A stretch of DNA of 64,000 nt from CBDCGJ01 sp965238305. Lineage in GTDB: Bacteria > Pseudomonadota > Alphaproteobacteria > GCA-2731375. Position numbers and translations under genes: made by a program. The DNA lies in the NCBI GenBank assembly GCA_965238305.1, contig CBDEHK010000001.1, positions 3,410,001 through 3,474,000 on the forward strand, in the 5' to 3' direction. The notes under the pieces are model-generated. The model had not been told where the DNA came from. It made no database searches and saw nothing but the letters and a program-made list of their open reading frames with translations. Below, piece by piece: positions 32,083 through 41,086 of the stretch; the stretch's first letter is position 1; each line of letters starts with the position of its first letter.

Positions 32083-33986
32083 TGCCAGTCTCTGCGAACA
32101 GAATGGGGTACCTGAAAGACGGTCTGGCGGGTGTGATTTGCCTGCTAGCCGTCGGTTGGGCCATGGATGTGCCGCGCATGTTGGGCATCGTTCTGTTCGT
32201 CCAACAATATATGCTGTTCGTGCTCGGGTTGGTATTGGCGTTGGTCTATTTGACGCTGCCGTTTCGTCGCGGCACGGCGCGCCCGCGCGCACCCTTATAT
32301 GATTGTCTTGCTGCCGCGACGTCAGTTGTTGTTTATACCGTTCTCGCCTGGCGCTATCCGGTGTTATCGGAGGAAGTTTTTTTTCACATGGGCGAAGGGT
32401 TCACGCTCGGTGCCATCATCCTGGTTCTCACGATTGAAGGATTACGCCGGGCTACCGGTTGGCCGCTGGTCAGCGTTGCACTGGGTTTCATTCTGTATGG
32501 CCTTGCCGGTCATTTGATTCCGGGCCAGTTCAATGGCCGTTATGTCCCCTATGATGAATTCTTCGCTTATCTCGCGATCGATCCGAATGCCCTGCCCGGC
32601 GTGCCGCTGATTGTCGGAGCGACGATCGTCATTGCTTTCGTCTTCTTTGGCCAACTGTTGAAATACGCTGGCGGGTCGTTGTTTTTCACCGATCTGTCGA
32701 TGGCCTTGATGGGTTCGTTTCGCGGTGGTTCTGCAAAAATTTCCATCGTTGCATCCTCTCTGTTCGGCGCGATTTCCGGCAGCGCGGTGTCGAACGTGGT
32801 CTCGACGGGCGTCATCACAATTCCTTTAATGCGCCAGGGCGGGTACACGGCAAGGCGTGCCGCCGCGATTGAGGCGGTGGCGTCGACAGGCGGGCAGTTG
32901 ATGCCCCCGATCATGGGCGCGGCGGCGTTTTTGATGGCGGAGTTCATTCAGGCGCCCTATACCGACGTCGTTCTCGCCGCGACTATCCCGGCGGTGCTGT
33001 ATTATCTGACGGTTTTTATTCAAGCTGATTTGGACGCGGCACAAGCGGGCATTGACCCTGTTCCAGTGGATGAGCGCCCGCCTTTGTTACAGACGTTGCG
33101 GAGTGGTTGGCATTTTTTGCTGCCGTTCGCCGTGTTGATATCGGCGTTGTTCATATACAATCAACCGCCCGAACGCGCGGCACTCTATGGCGCGTTAGCC
33201 ATTGCCGTGGGCGGCCTGGTCCGAGGCTACAACGGCAAGCTCATGAAGCTATCCGCCTTGTGGGACAGCGTGCGCGATACCGGAAAAGCGGTGCTGGATA
33301 TCTTGTTGATCGTCGCGGCAGCTGGAATTGTGATCGGGGCTCTCAACGTTACTGGGCTTAGCTTTTCCTTGACCCTGACGCTCGTGCAGTTGGGCGGAGA
33401 CAATTTGGTTGTTCTGCTGCTCGTCTCCGCCGCGATCGGTATCGTGCTGGGCATGGGAATGCCGACGGTAGGCGTTTATGTGCTGCTAGCGACTTTGATC
33501 GCGCCGGCCCTGGTTCAGGCGGGCGTCAGTCTGATCGCCGCTCACATGTTCGTGCTCTATTTCGGTATGCTTTCGATGATTACACCACCGATTGCCTTGG
33601 CGGCTTTTACCGCCGCCGGGTTAGCCAAAGCTGACCCAATGCGCACCGGCCTCGAGGCTGTGCGCTATGGTTGGTCCGCCTATATCGTGCCTTTCGTCTT
33701 TGTATTTTCGCCGGAACTTCTTATGCAAGGCGATGCGGCGGCGATTATCTTGGCATTGGCGCGCGCGGCCTTCGCGGTGTGGCTGGTTTCGCTGGGCGCC
33801 GTGGGATATTTCAGGTCGCCGATCGGCAAAGCATCGCGTCTCTTGTTTGTCGTCGCGGGACTATTGCTATTGGCACCGGCGGCAATCCTGCCGGGCGCGG
33901 CGATATGGCTCACGTTTGCCGGTTTTGCTGGGGCGGCGATCGCGCTGTCGTTCAATTGGCGTAAGCGATCGCAAGCGTCGACCTAA
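32082..33986 (+). CDS. TRAP transporter fused permease (TAXI type)
   Basis: A 634-residue membrane protein in which the four-helix small subunit (about residues 10-150) is joined to the DctM-like large subunit. Typical segments are ISGSAVSNVVSTGVITIPLM, STGGQLMPPIMGAAAFLMAE and GMGMPTVGVYVLLATL. It is the usual partner of TAXI receptors and would use an ion gradient to import the aromatic acid. It is second in the operon, with the flavin hydroxylase gene 30 bases downstream. Confidence 0.92.
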   Translation: MPVSANRMGYLKDGLAGVICLLAVGWAMDVPRMLGIVLFVQQYMLFVLGLVLALVYLTLPFRRGTARPRAPLYDCLAAATSVVVYTVLAWRYPVLSEEVFFHMGEGFTLGAIILVLTIEGLRRATGWPLVSVALGFILYGLAGHLIPGQFNGRYVPYDEFFAYLAIDPNALPGVPLIVGATIVIAFVFFGQLLKYAGGSLFFTDLSMALMGSFRGGSAKISIVASSLFGAISGSAVSNVVSTGVITIPLMRQGGYTARRAAAIEAVASTGGQLMPPIMGAAAFLMAEFIQAPYTDVVLAATIPAVLYYLTVFIQADLDAAQAGIDPVPVDERPPLLQTLRSGWHFLLPFAVLISALFIYNQPPERAALYGALAIAVGGLVRGYNGKLMKLSALWDSVRDTGKAVLDILLIVAAAGIVIGALNVTGLSFSLTLTLVQLGGDNLVVLLLVSAAIGIVLGMGMPTVGVYVLLATLIAPALVQAGVSLIAAHMFVLYFGMLSMITPPIALAAFTAAGLAKADPMRTGLEAVRYGWSAYIVPFVFVFSPELLMQGDAAAIILALARAAFAVWLVSLGAVGYFRSPIGKASRLLFVVAGLLLLAPAAILPGAAIWLTFAGFAGAAIALSFNWRKRSQAST

Positions 33987-34016
33987 TCCAAAACCTCGCA
34001 CATTACGGAGAGCAGT

Positions 34017-35195
34017 ATGAAAAAGATTCTAATCGTTGGCGGCGGCATCGGCGGCATGACCGCCGCCGCTTGCCTGTTGCAAGCTGGCTTCGATGTAGAT
34101 GTCTTCGAACAGGCGCCTCGGCTTGGCGAGGTTGGCGCCGGCATCCAGCTGAGTGCGAACCCGATGCGTGTGCTGCGCCATCTGGGCCTCGTGGAACAGC
34201 TCGAACAAGTGGGTGTGCGGCCCAGCAGTTATCAATTTAGGATGTTCGATACGGGAGAAGTGCTGCAGGAAGTCCCGCTTGGTGATGGTTATCTGGACCG
34301 GCACGGTGTGCCGTACTTGTCAGTTCACCGGGCCGATCTGTTGGATGCCTTGATCGGCGCCGTGCGTGCGTTGAACGCCAACGCTGTCACCCTCAATGCA
34401 AAGCTTGTGGATTTCTCCGAAGATGTGAACGGCATCACATTGTCTTTCGAGGATGGTAATGAGGTCCATGGCGATGTCCTGTTGGGAGCCGATGGCATCA
34501 AATCCATCGTGCGCGAGCGTATCTTGGGCAAGACGGCCGTCCACTACACCGGCGATCAGTCCTGGCGCATTCTGGTGCCGGCTGAGCGGTTGGCGGCGGA
34601 GATGCGCCCCGATACAGTGAACATCTGTGTCGGCCCAGGCAAGCACGGGGTGATCTATCCCATTCGTCCTAACGGCCTTGTCAATATGGTTGGCTGTGTG
34701 GAATACGAAACCTGGGACGACGAAAGCTGGACGACGCGGTACCCCTGGAGCGAACTCAAAGGTGATTTCGAAGGCTGGTCCGATGATGTGCAGGCAATTA
34801 TCGACGGTGCGGACCGCGATGAATGCTACCGCTGGGCCATGAACAACCGGCCACCAGTCGATAATTGGAGCACAGGTAGAGCAACACTGCTTGGCGATGC
34901 GGCCCACCCCACCCTGCCCTACATGGCCCAGGGCGGCGGCATGGCAATCGAGGACGGCGCGGTATTCTCCCGCGCGTTTGAACAGGAAAAAGATATCGCA
35001 CAAGCACTACAGCTCTATCAGCGAAACCGGCTGGACCGGACCGCGCGGATTGTTAACGAATCTAGCGCCAATCGCCAGATGTTCCATTTGCCTTCGGTAG
35101 AAGCGCTGCGCGCGGCGTTCGCAAATCGCGACATTAATGCGGAACGCAATGATTGGCTGTTCTCCTATGATCCGACGACTGTCGAACTCAAATAG
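34017..35195 (+). CDS. FAD-dependent aromatic hydroxylase, probably 3-hydroxybenzoate 6-hydroxylase
   Basis: A 392-residue group A flavoprotein monooxygenase. The FAD-binding GGGIGGMTAAACLLQAGFDV is at the N-terminus, the DG motif region is DVLLGADGIKSIVR, and the GD motif is LLGDAAHPTLPYMAQGGGMA. It belongs to the salicylate hydroxylase-like group that includes 3-hydroxybenzoate 6-hydroxylases. Beside a gentisate dioxygenase, conversion of 3-hydroxybenzoate to gentisate with NADH is the best call; a salicylate or other substrate cannot be excluded. It ends 11 bases before an IS-like end. Confidence 0.85.
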   Translation: MKKILIVGGGIGGMTAAACLLQAGFDVDVFEQAPRLGEVGAGIQLSANPMRVLRHLGLVEQLEQVGVRPSSYQFRMFDTGEVLQEVPLGDGYLDRHGVPYLSVHRADLLDALIGAVRALNANAVTLNAKLVDFSEDVNGITLSFEDGNEVHGDVLLGADGIKSIVRERILGKTAVHYTGDQSWRILVPAERLAAEMRPDTVNICVGPGKHGVIYPIRPNGLVNMVGCVEYETWDDESWTTRYPWSELKGDFEGWSDDVQAIIDGADRDECYRWAMNNRPPVDNWSTGRATLLGDAAHPTLPYMAQGGGMAIEDGAVFSRAFEQEKDIAQALQLYQRNRLDRTARIVNESSANRQMFHLPSVEALRAAFANRDINAERNDWLFSYDPTTVELK

Positions 35196-35206
35196 AGGCT
35201 TTGTCA

Positions 35207-35436
35207 GCATTGTCACGTTAACTGTCTAGCTCCGGCGTGTCAGTCCGTATTAGCCTTCCACTATGCGTAATATTTCCTTTATCCCTCGCTTCAGGGAAAG
35301 GTATGACAATGTCAGGGGAAAATGACTTGAGGCTTCAAATTTGTCGCCTCAGCATTGCAAAATGGTGACAACTCGCGGCTTGAGACGTTCCGATGTTAGA
35401 GAATTGCTTACCGATCCATTTTCCCCTGACACCGCC
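35207..35436. mobile_element. IS6-like ends: a solo end and a 132-base internally deleted element
   Basis: At 35207-35226 GCATTGTCACGTTAACTGTC repeats the end at 26974. From 35305 to 35436 there is a miniature element with a perfect 15-base inverted repeat TGTCAGGGGAAAATG (35310-35324 and, on the minus strand, 35431-35417). Its right-hand 68 bases are nearly the complement of 3231-3298, so it keeps the 3' end of the same IS6 element. It encodes nothing. It separates the gentisate module from the hyu operon. Confidence 0.68.
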
Positions 35437-35476
35437 AAATAGAACTTACAATTCGAAAAACTTTTGATGCAGGAAA

Positions 35477-37261
35477 TTAATCGATTTTTCTAAGCTTGTC
35501 CGTTGCGTCCAGATCAATCGATAAATTGTCCCTGATAACGACACCATAGTCTTCCACGGCGAGCCTAGTGCTGATCAGCTCATCCAAGACATCGGCTAAA
35601 ACTAGTTCCGGCTCGCGCTTGAAGGGATCACCATATCCACCGCCAGCTGGACCAAAACAAACAAACCGGTCGCCAGCCTGTACCGCCGTATATGGAACTT
35701 TTGACGGCAATTCACCACTTTTACCAAGGTTGCTCAACCGTTCCAGGCGCAGACCTGCAGTGCCGCCTTCCGAGCCGCCGGAAAATCCCCAAGGCGGAAA
35801 TTTATGGCCTTCGCCTTCGACTGAAGCGCCGCCATCCGACAAATAGACAAACTCGCGAACCGAGCCCACGCCACCCCGCCATTGACCAGCGCCACAAACT
35901 TCCTGGCGTAATTCATAGCGGTCGACGCGCAACGGTAAATGCGTTTCAATATCCTCAATTGGATTGTTTCGCGTATTGGCGTAAAGCGTATCGACTGCGT
36001 CCATACCGTCCTTACCTTCACGACCGCCATAACTGCCCTCGAAAATTTCCATATGCACCCAATGTTCACTGTTCTGAAGTCCTGAAAATGCGATGACACG
36101 TAAATTTCCGATGCCGGCGGAAACTTGTTTCGGTGCGACTTCAGCCAACGCTTTCATCACCGTGTCCGCAAGCTGGTTGCCGGGGCAAAAACGGGCAATC
36201 GATGGTGCTGGAAAGATTGGATTTGCGAGACAGCCTTCAGGTGCAAATATTCTAATTGGTCGCACTAACCCGCCATTCACCGGAATATGACCATGCACCG
36301 CCGTATCCAACAACACCGAACGTACCGTCAGCCAAATGGCGATATCGACGGTGCCCTTCAAGGGCATATTTATCGGCTTGTCAGGGATCTGCGGTGCTGT
36401 GCCTGTCAGATCAACAAGCATATCATCGCCAGCAATCGTGATTGTCACGCAGAGCGGTAATTCACGGCGACTTGGATCAGGATCGTCCAAATAGCCATCA
36501 ATGTAAGTGGTCGCGGAATAACGTCCATCCGGCAGAGCCAAAATTGCTTGGCGCATCAAACGCTCAGCGTAGTTCATGACACCTTCACAAGCGGCGAAAA
36601 AGACCGTTTTGCCATAACGATCAATTAATTCCACGAGACGTTCAGCACCAATTTTCGCCGCCGCGACCTGCGCCTCCATATCACCAACCACTAAGTCGGA
36701 GACACGAATGTTATCGCGCAAGATATGCCAGACCGGTTCTACCTTCTGGCCGCAATCATAGATCTTGATAGCTTTGAATTGCAGTCCTTCAGCGTATGAA
36801 TCGATAGCATCAACAATGCCGCAGCTACCGGGCGTCAACGAACCGATATCCAAGTGATGCGCGGTTGTCGCGGAAAAAGCAACGAGCTCACCATCATAAA
36901 AAACAGGTACGACGAACCCGACATCTGGGACGTGGCTCGCCCCGGCATAAGCATCGTTGTGCATGAATACGTCGCCGGGATTGATACTTTCGCCACGCTT
37001 CGTCAAGGTTGCTTGTACACCCTGTACATAACCGGGAATTGGGCCCGATTGCAAAGGTGTCGATTGTGCGGATTCGGCCAATCCACGCCCCTGAACATCA
37101 ACCAACCCGGCGCCAAAGTCTTCCGATTCCCGGATGATCGAGGAATAGGACATCCGCATTAATTTATGACCCATCTCGACGGCAATATTTTCCAAGGCAC
37201 CTTGAATAACAGAGGCCGTGACGTGGTCGACCGTTGGCGATAAAGCGGCTTGCGGCTTCAT
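35477..37261 (-). CDS. hyuB: Hydantoinase/5-oxoprolinase subunit B
   Basis: A 594-residue HyuB-family protein. It begins with VTASVIQGALENIAVEMGHK and RMSYSSIIRESEDFGAGLVD, and has the metal-site region MHNDAYAGASHVPDVGFVVP and HHLDIGSLTPGSCG. The C-terminal glycine-rich part (GGSEGGTAGLRLERL, FGPAGGGYGDPF) is standard. With HyuA it forms the ATP-dependent hydantoinase/oxoprolinase-type amidohydrolase that opens a cyclic amide. It is third in the leftward operon, and its start is 3 bases from the HyuA stop. Substrate (hydantoin, N-methylhydantoin, oxoproline or acetophenone-like) cannot be fixed from sequence. Confidence 0.9.
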   Translation of the reverse strand: MKPQAALSPTVDHVTASVIQGALENIAVEMGHKLMRMSYSSIIRESEDFGAGLVDVQGRGLAESAQSTPLQSGPIPGYVQGVQATLTKRGESINPGDVFMHNDAYAGASHVPDVGFVVPVFYDGELVAFSATTAHHLDIGSLTPGSCGIVDAIDSYAEGLQFKAIKIYDCGQKVEPVWHILRDNIRVSDLVVGDMEAQVAAAKIGAERLVELIDRYGKTVFFAACEGVMNYAERLMRQAILALPDGRYSATTYIDGYLDDPDPSRRELPLCVTITIAGDDMLVDLTGTAPQIPDKPINMPLKGTVDIAIWLTVRSVLLDTAVHGHIPVNGGLVRPIRIFAPEGCLANPIFPAPSIARFCPGNQLADTVMKALAEVAPKQVSAGIGNLRVIAFSGLQNSEHWVHMEIFEGSYGGREGKDGMDAVDTLYANTRNNPIEDIETHLPLRVDRYELRQEVCGAGQWRGGVGSVREFVYLSDGGASVEGEGHKFPPWGFSGGSEGGTAGLRLERLSNLGKSGELPSKVPYTAVQAGDRFVCFGPAGGGYGDPFKREPELVLADVLDELISTRLAVEDYGVVIRDNLSIDLDATDKLRKID

Positions 37262-37264
37262 TTC

Positions 37265-39343
37265 TCAAGCTCCTGTTTCGATCAAAAGATTATCGCTGGC
37301 ATGAACACGTGCAATAGCACCCGGCGGGATAACGGTCGTAGTATCTTTCTGCATAATAATTGCCGGACCTTCAATAGATTGGTCGATGGGCAATTTTCCT
37401 CGCTCATAAAGCGGCGTGGCGATTGCTTGAAGGTTACCATTCAATCGGAAATGGCAATGCCTTTCTTCCAACCTTGCATCTTTCAGACTACCGCCCCGGG
37501 CGACAGCCGGTGGTGTTATTTTTGGCATTTTTCCGATCCCGGTGAGAAGAATATTAACAATTTCGACTGGGCTGTTGTCGAAAACGTGGCCGTATTCCGC
37601 GGCATGCGTTTCCTCGAATGTTCGATATATTGCCGCTAGATTGTTTTCATCGATCGGACCGTCGGCGATTGGAATGCGTAGTTCGTAGCCTTGTCCGACG
37701 TATCGTAAATCACCGCTGCGTTGATATCTGACTTGATCCGGTTCCAGTCCGTCGGCAGTGAATTGCGTCGCCAAATTTTGCCACATGGCGTCGAAATCGC
37801 GCTCCAGACGGGTACGGTCGATGTTATCGCTGGTTTGGAATTCCGTCCTGATCGCATCATATTTTAAATCGGTGGCTAATAGCCCAGCTGCTGAAGTGAT
37901 GCCGGGGAAAGCCGGGATGATGACTTCCGGAATACCAAGATCGCGTGCCACGTCGACGCCATGCAATGGTCCGGCACCGCCAAATGCAACCAAAGAAAAA
38001 TCTCTTGGGTCACGGCCCCTTTGCACAGTTCGGGATCGTATGGCATTGGCCATATTGGCATTAATGATCCTCAATACGCCCTCGGCAGCTGCCTCAATTG
38101 TCGTTCCCAATTGTTGCGCCAGCTCTTTCACTATTGATTTCGCCGCTTCAATGTCCAGATGCATATCACCACCCAGAAAGTATTCAGGTTGCAATCGGCC
38201 AAGTACAACATTGGCGTCTGTCACAGTTGCCCGCGTGCCACCGCGTCCATAAGCCGCCGGCCCCGGCAGCGCACCAGCCGATTGCGGCCCAACCCGAAAG
38301 GCCTGACCGGCATCCAAATGAGCGATAGATCCACCGCCGGCGCCAATTGTGTGGATATCAATCATCGGCGCCATCACCGGATAACCACCGATCCAGGTGT
38401 CTCGAGCGGTCGCTTCGGCAAATCGACCATCGATGACCAGACCGATGTCGGCTGAAGTGCCACCAACATCAAAGCTGATCAAACGATCACGATTAACACT
38501 TGCACCACTCACGGCACCACCCAATACGCCTGCAGCCGGGCCCGATAACAATGTCAAAATAGGACGTTCCGCAACCATCTTGGCGGTCGCGACCCCACCG
38601 TTCGAACCCATGACATGTAGGTCGGCATTGAACCCGCTTGCCAACAGAGATTTTTCCAAACTGCTTACATAATTTCGCACGTTTGGTCCAATAAATGCGT
38701 TCATGGCTGCGGTTGTGAAACGCTCGAATTCACGAAATTGCGGCGAGACCGAGGATGAAGTGGTGACAAAGCAATCAGGATACTCTTCGCGGATGATTGC
38801 CGCCGCGCGATCTTCATGAACGGGGTTGAGATAGGAGAAAAGGAAACAAACTGCGATCGCTTCAACTTCATCACGCCGCAATTGTTGCGCAGCCGCGCGC
38901 ACCGCTTCTTCATCCAAAGCCGTAAGAACAGTGCCGTCCGGCGGTATGAGACGTTCAGCAACAGTTTTGCGATACCGGCGTTTGACAAGTGGTCGATGCT
39001 GCCAGGGGATGTCCTGCATAATCGAATAGTGCTGCGGTCGTTGATGCCGGCCGATATGCAGAATGTCGCGATAACCAGCCGTTGTGATCATTCCAGTTTT
39101 CGCGCCATTGTATTCCAAGACTGCATTTGTTGCGATCGTCGTTCCGTGCAGCACGTGATCAATCGAACTGTGCGGCAATCCAATCTGTTGGCATATTTCG
39201 CAGATACCCTGCATGACTGCCTTACTGGGATCATTCGGGCTGGTGGGGACCTTGTGGATCGTGACGACTTGGCTTTCCGTATCACCGTACATGACGTCGG
39301 TGAAGGTACCGCCAACATCGATTCCGATTATTTTCATTCTCAA
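37265..39343 (-). CDS. hyuA: Hydantoinase/5-oxoprolinase subunit A
   Basis: A 692-residue HyuA-family protein with an actin/hexokinase-like ATP fold. The phosphate-1 loop is GIDVGGTFTDVMYGD near residues 7-20, HGTTIATNAVLEYNGAKTG follows, and SFDVGGTSADIGLV is the second phosphate loop. It also has GGAGPLHGVDVARDLGI near the end of the ATPase part. It partners HyuB. It starts 5 bases after the carbamoylase gene stops, so all three are co-transcribed. ATG codons at 39343 and 39337 are both possible starts. Confidence 0.9.
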   Translation of the reverse strand: MRMKIIGIDVGGTFTDVMYGDTESQVVTIHKVPTSPNDPSKAVMQGICEICQQIGLPHSSIDHVLHGTTIATNAVLEYNGAKTGMITTAGYRDILHIGRHQRPQHYSIMQDIPWQHRPLVKRRYRKTVAERLIPPDGTVLTALDEEAVRAAAQQLRRDEVEAIAVCFLFSYLNPVHEDRAAAIIREEYPDCFVTTSSSVSPQFREFERFTTAAMNAFIGPNVRNYVSSLEKSLLASGFNADLHVMGSNGGVATAKMVAERPILTLLSGPAAGVLGGAVSGASVNRDRLISFDVGGTSADIGLVIDGRFAEATARDTWIGGYPVMAPMIDIHTIGAGGGSIAHLDAGQAFRVGPQSAGALPGPAAYGRGGTRATVTDANVVLGRLQPEYFLGGDMHLDIEAAKSIVKELAQQLGTTIEAAAEGVLRIINANMANAIRSRTVQRGRDPRDFSLVAFGGAGPLHGVDVARDLGIPEVIIPAFPGITSAAGLLATDLKYDAIRTEFQTSDNIDRTRLERDFDAMWQNLATQFTADGLEPDQVRYQRSGDLRYVGQGYELRIPIADGPIDENNLAAIYRTFEETHAAEYGHVFDNSPVEIVNILLTGIGKMPKITPPAVARGGSLKDARLEERHCHFRLNGNLQAIATPLYERGKLPIDQSIEGPAIIMQKDTTTVIPPGAIARVHASDNLLIETGA

Positions 39344-39348
39344 AAAAC

Positions 39349-40305
39349 CTATTCAGGCGGCAAGATCGCACCGGCAGTTTGGGTGATTAAACCATACTGG
39401 TCTGGCTGACGGTGTTCAGCAAAGTTGAACACCGTATTTTTGTAATGATTGCAAGCATCCAAGTCACAATCAGCGACGATCAGTTCGTCATCCAATGTTC
39501 GGCTTTGCGCGACAATTTCTCCGGTTGGCGCAATAATTAGCGACCCACCAAGCATATCGCATCCTTCTTCCCGACCGGCCTTGGCAACTCCAACCACCCA
39601 AGTAGCGTTTTGATATGCGCCGGATTGCATCGACAAATTGTTATGCAAACCTGCAAGGTGGGTTGGCTCGAAACCCCAAGGCGGTTCAGTCGCCGGCGTG
39701 TTGTAACCAAGCATGATCATTTCCACGCCCTGAAGGCCCATCATACGATAGGTCTCCGGCCACCGGCGATCGTTACATATACACATGCCCATAATGCCCC
39801 CCAAGGTGCGCCAGACCGGAAACCCGAGATTGCCAACATCAAAATAAGCTTTTTCGAGATGCTGCCATTTTCGCTCCGGTTTATGGTCGGCATGGCCCGG
39901 CAAATGCACTTTGCGATACTTGCCAACGATGGTGCCGGTTTCATCAACGAGGATTGAAGTGTTGAAGCGTTTAGTCTCGCCGGAACCCGGACCTTCAATG
40001 ATTTCGGCGAAGCCTAGGCAAAAGCCGATCCCATACTCTCGCGCTTTGTCAAAAAGTATCTCAGTTTCAGGACCCGGCATGGCGGTTTCGAAGTGAGAAT
40101 CGATTTCCACTTGATCGGAATAATACCAGCGCGGGAAAAACGTCGTCAGCGCCAATTCAGGGAATACGAGCAAATCACACTTTCGTTCATACGCCCGTTC
40201 CAATAAAACCAACAACCGATCGACGACTTGTGATCGAGTTTCGTCGCGACTGATTGGACCGAGTTGGGCTGCACCAACGGTTAGAATTCGATTAGAACTG
40301 ACCAT
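39349..40305 (-). CDS. N-carbamoyl-D-amino-acid hydrolase-like nitrilase-superfamily enzyme
   Basis: A 318-residue carbon-nitrogen hydrolase. The catalytic triad is visible as Glu50 in VFPELALTTFF, Lys132 in YRKVHLPG and Cys177 in CICNDRRWPE. The last motif is characteristic of N-carbamoyl-D-amino acid amidohydrolases, which release CO2 and ammonia from carbamoyl amino acids. It is first in the hyu operon, so it would act on the ring-opened product of HyuAB. The D-type motif beside an ATP-dependent HyuAB pair is notable. No promoter was identified with confidence upstream. Confidence 0.85.
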   Translation of the reverse strand: MVSSNRILTVGAAQLGPISRDETRSQVVDRLLVLLERAYERKCDLLVFPELALTTFFPRWYYSDQVEIDSHFETAMPGPETEILFDKAREYGIGFCLGFAEIIEGPGSGETKRFNTSILVDETGTIVGKYRKVHLPGHADHKPERKWQHLEKAYFDVGNLGFPVWRTLGGIMGMCICNDRRWPETYRMMGLQGVEMIMLGYNTPATEPPWGFEPTHLAGLHNNLSMQSGAYQNATWVVGVAKAGREEGCDMLGGSLIIAPTGEIVAQSRTLDDELIVADCDLDACNHYKNTVFNFAEHRQPDQYGLITQTAGAILPPE

Positions 40306-40347
40306 GATTACAATCCTTTTCCATCTGGCGATCGCACGTCATATCGC

Positions 40348-40812
40348 TTACTTTATGATGACCTTTTTCATTGCGCTGCGAGAAAACTCCAATCTCTTTT
40401 GTATTCTTGGATCATCACCTTCGCACACATATTCATAGTTTTTACCCGGATCATTGTCCTGCCAGTGATGGCAATCCATCCACACCAACATCTCGATCCT
40501 GTTGGACGTGCAGGAAGTCAATGTAGCTGGATACCCGATATTCGGGGTGAACTTGTTTGGGCTATCATCAGAGGTACGAAAGAACTGTGAAAGCTCATTG
40601 CCGAACATTGGCTGCATCAATAATTCCGATTGCACGACATTCCAGTCTGAATGCCTCATCTCATCTACAGATTCTTTGAAAACACTAGCTTCACTAATTT
40701 TTCTGACCTTTAAAGCACACAAGATCGTGCGCAGTAATTTTCGTACGTTAAAATCATCATCGACAATAAGTATATCGAGTAAATCTAAGTCAGAGCAATC
40801 ATTATGGCACTG
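40348..40812 (-). pseudogene. Degenerate response-regulator receiver domain
   Basis: The minus frame after a stop at 40813-40815 reads DLLDILIVDDDFNVRKLLRT, then VFKESVDEMRHSDWNVVQSE and LLMQPMFGNELSQFFR. This is the first half of a CheY-like receiver: the acidic pair is present, but the phospho-acceptor Asp position reads Glu (QSELLMQPM). After about residue 80 similarity is lost (TLTSCTSNRIEMLVWMDC). There is no good start codon, and the 5' end runs into an IS-like end at 40806. I read it as a remnant; a shorter start (MCALKVRKI, 40722) would give 124 residues but would lose the acidic pair. Confidence 0.55.
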
Positions 40813-40880
40813 TCAGATAAAAATCGGTTGAGGCAGGAAAATAGTCACATTTGCTTTGTTGGCATTGTCAGACAAATTTA
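40806..40880 (+). mobile_element. Two IS6-like ends in direct orientation
   Basis: GGCACTGTCAGATAAAAATC (40806-40825) and GGCATTGTCAGACAAATTTA (40861-40880) share the GGC..TGTCAG pattern of the ends elsewhere in the window. They lie 55 bases apart in the same orientation, at the border between the hyu operon and the polysaccharide locus. The following 206 bases up to the manC stop show no gene; short open frames there have no recognisable similarity. Confidence 0.5.
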
Positions 40881-41086
40881 CAGCGAGCGATGAAAGCCGC
40901 AGGTCATCATTTCTCAGGCTGCGTGCATTTGCCGCCATTCAGAAAGTGCAACGTGTCTGCCCCCTTAGAATTGATCCAGTTTGCTATAGTTTTATCTGGT
41001 CTTGTGAGCCGCCACTGTTGGTTGGATTACCCGGCTGCAGACTACTCACGGCGAACCAAACAATATTGGGGTCCGGCGACAAATAG

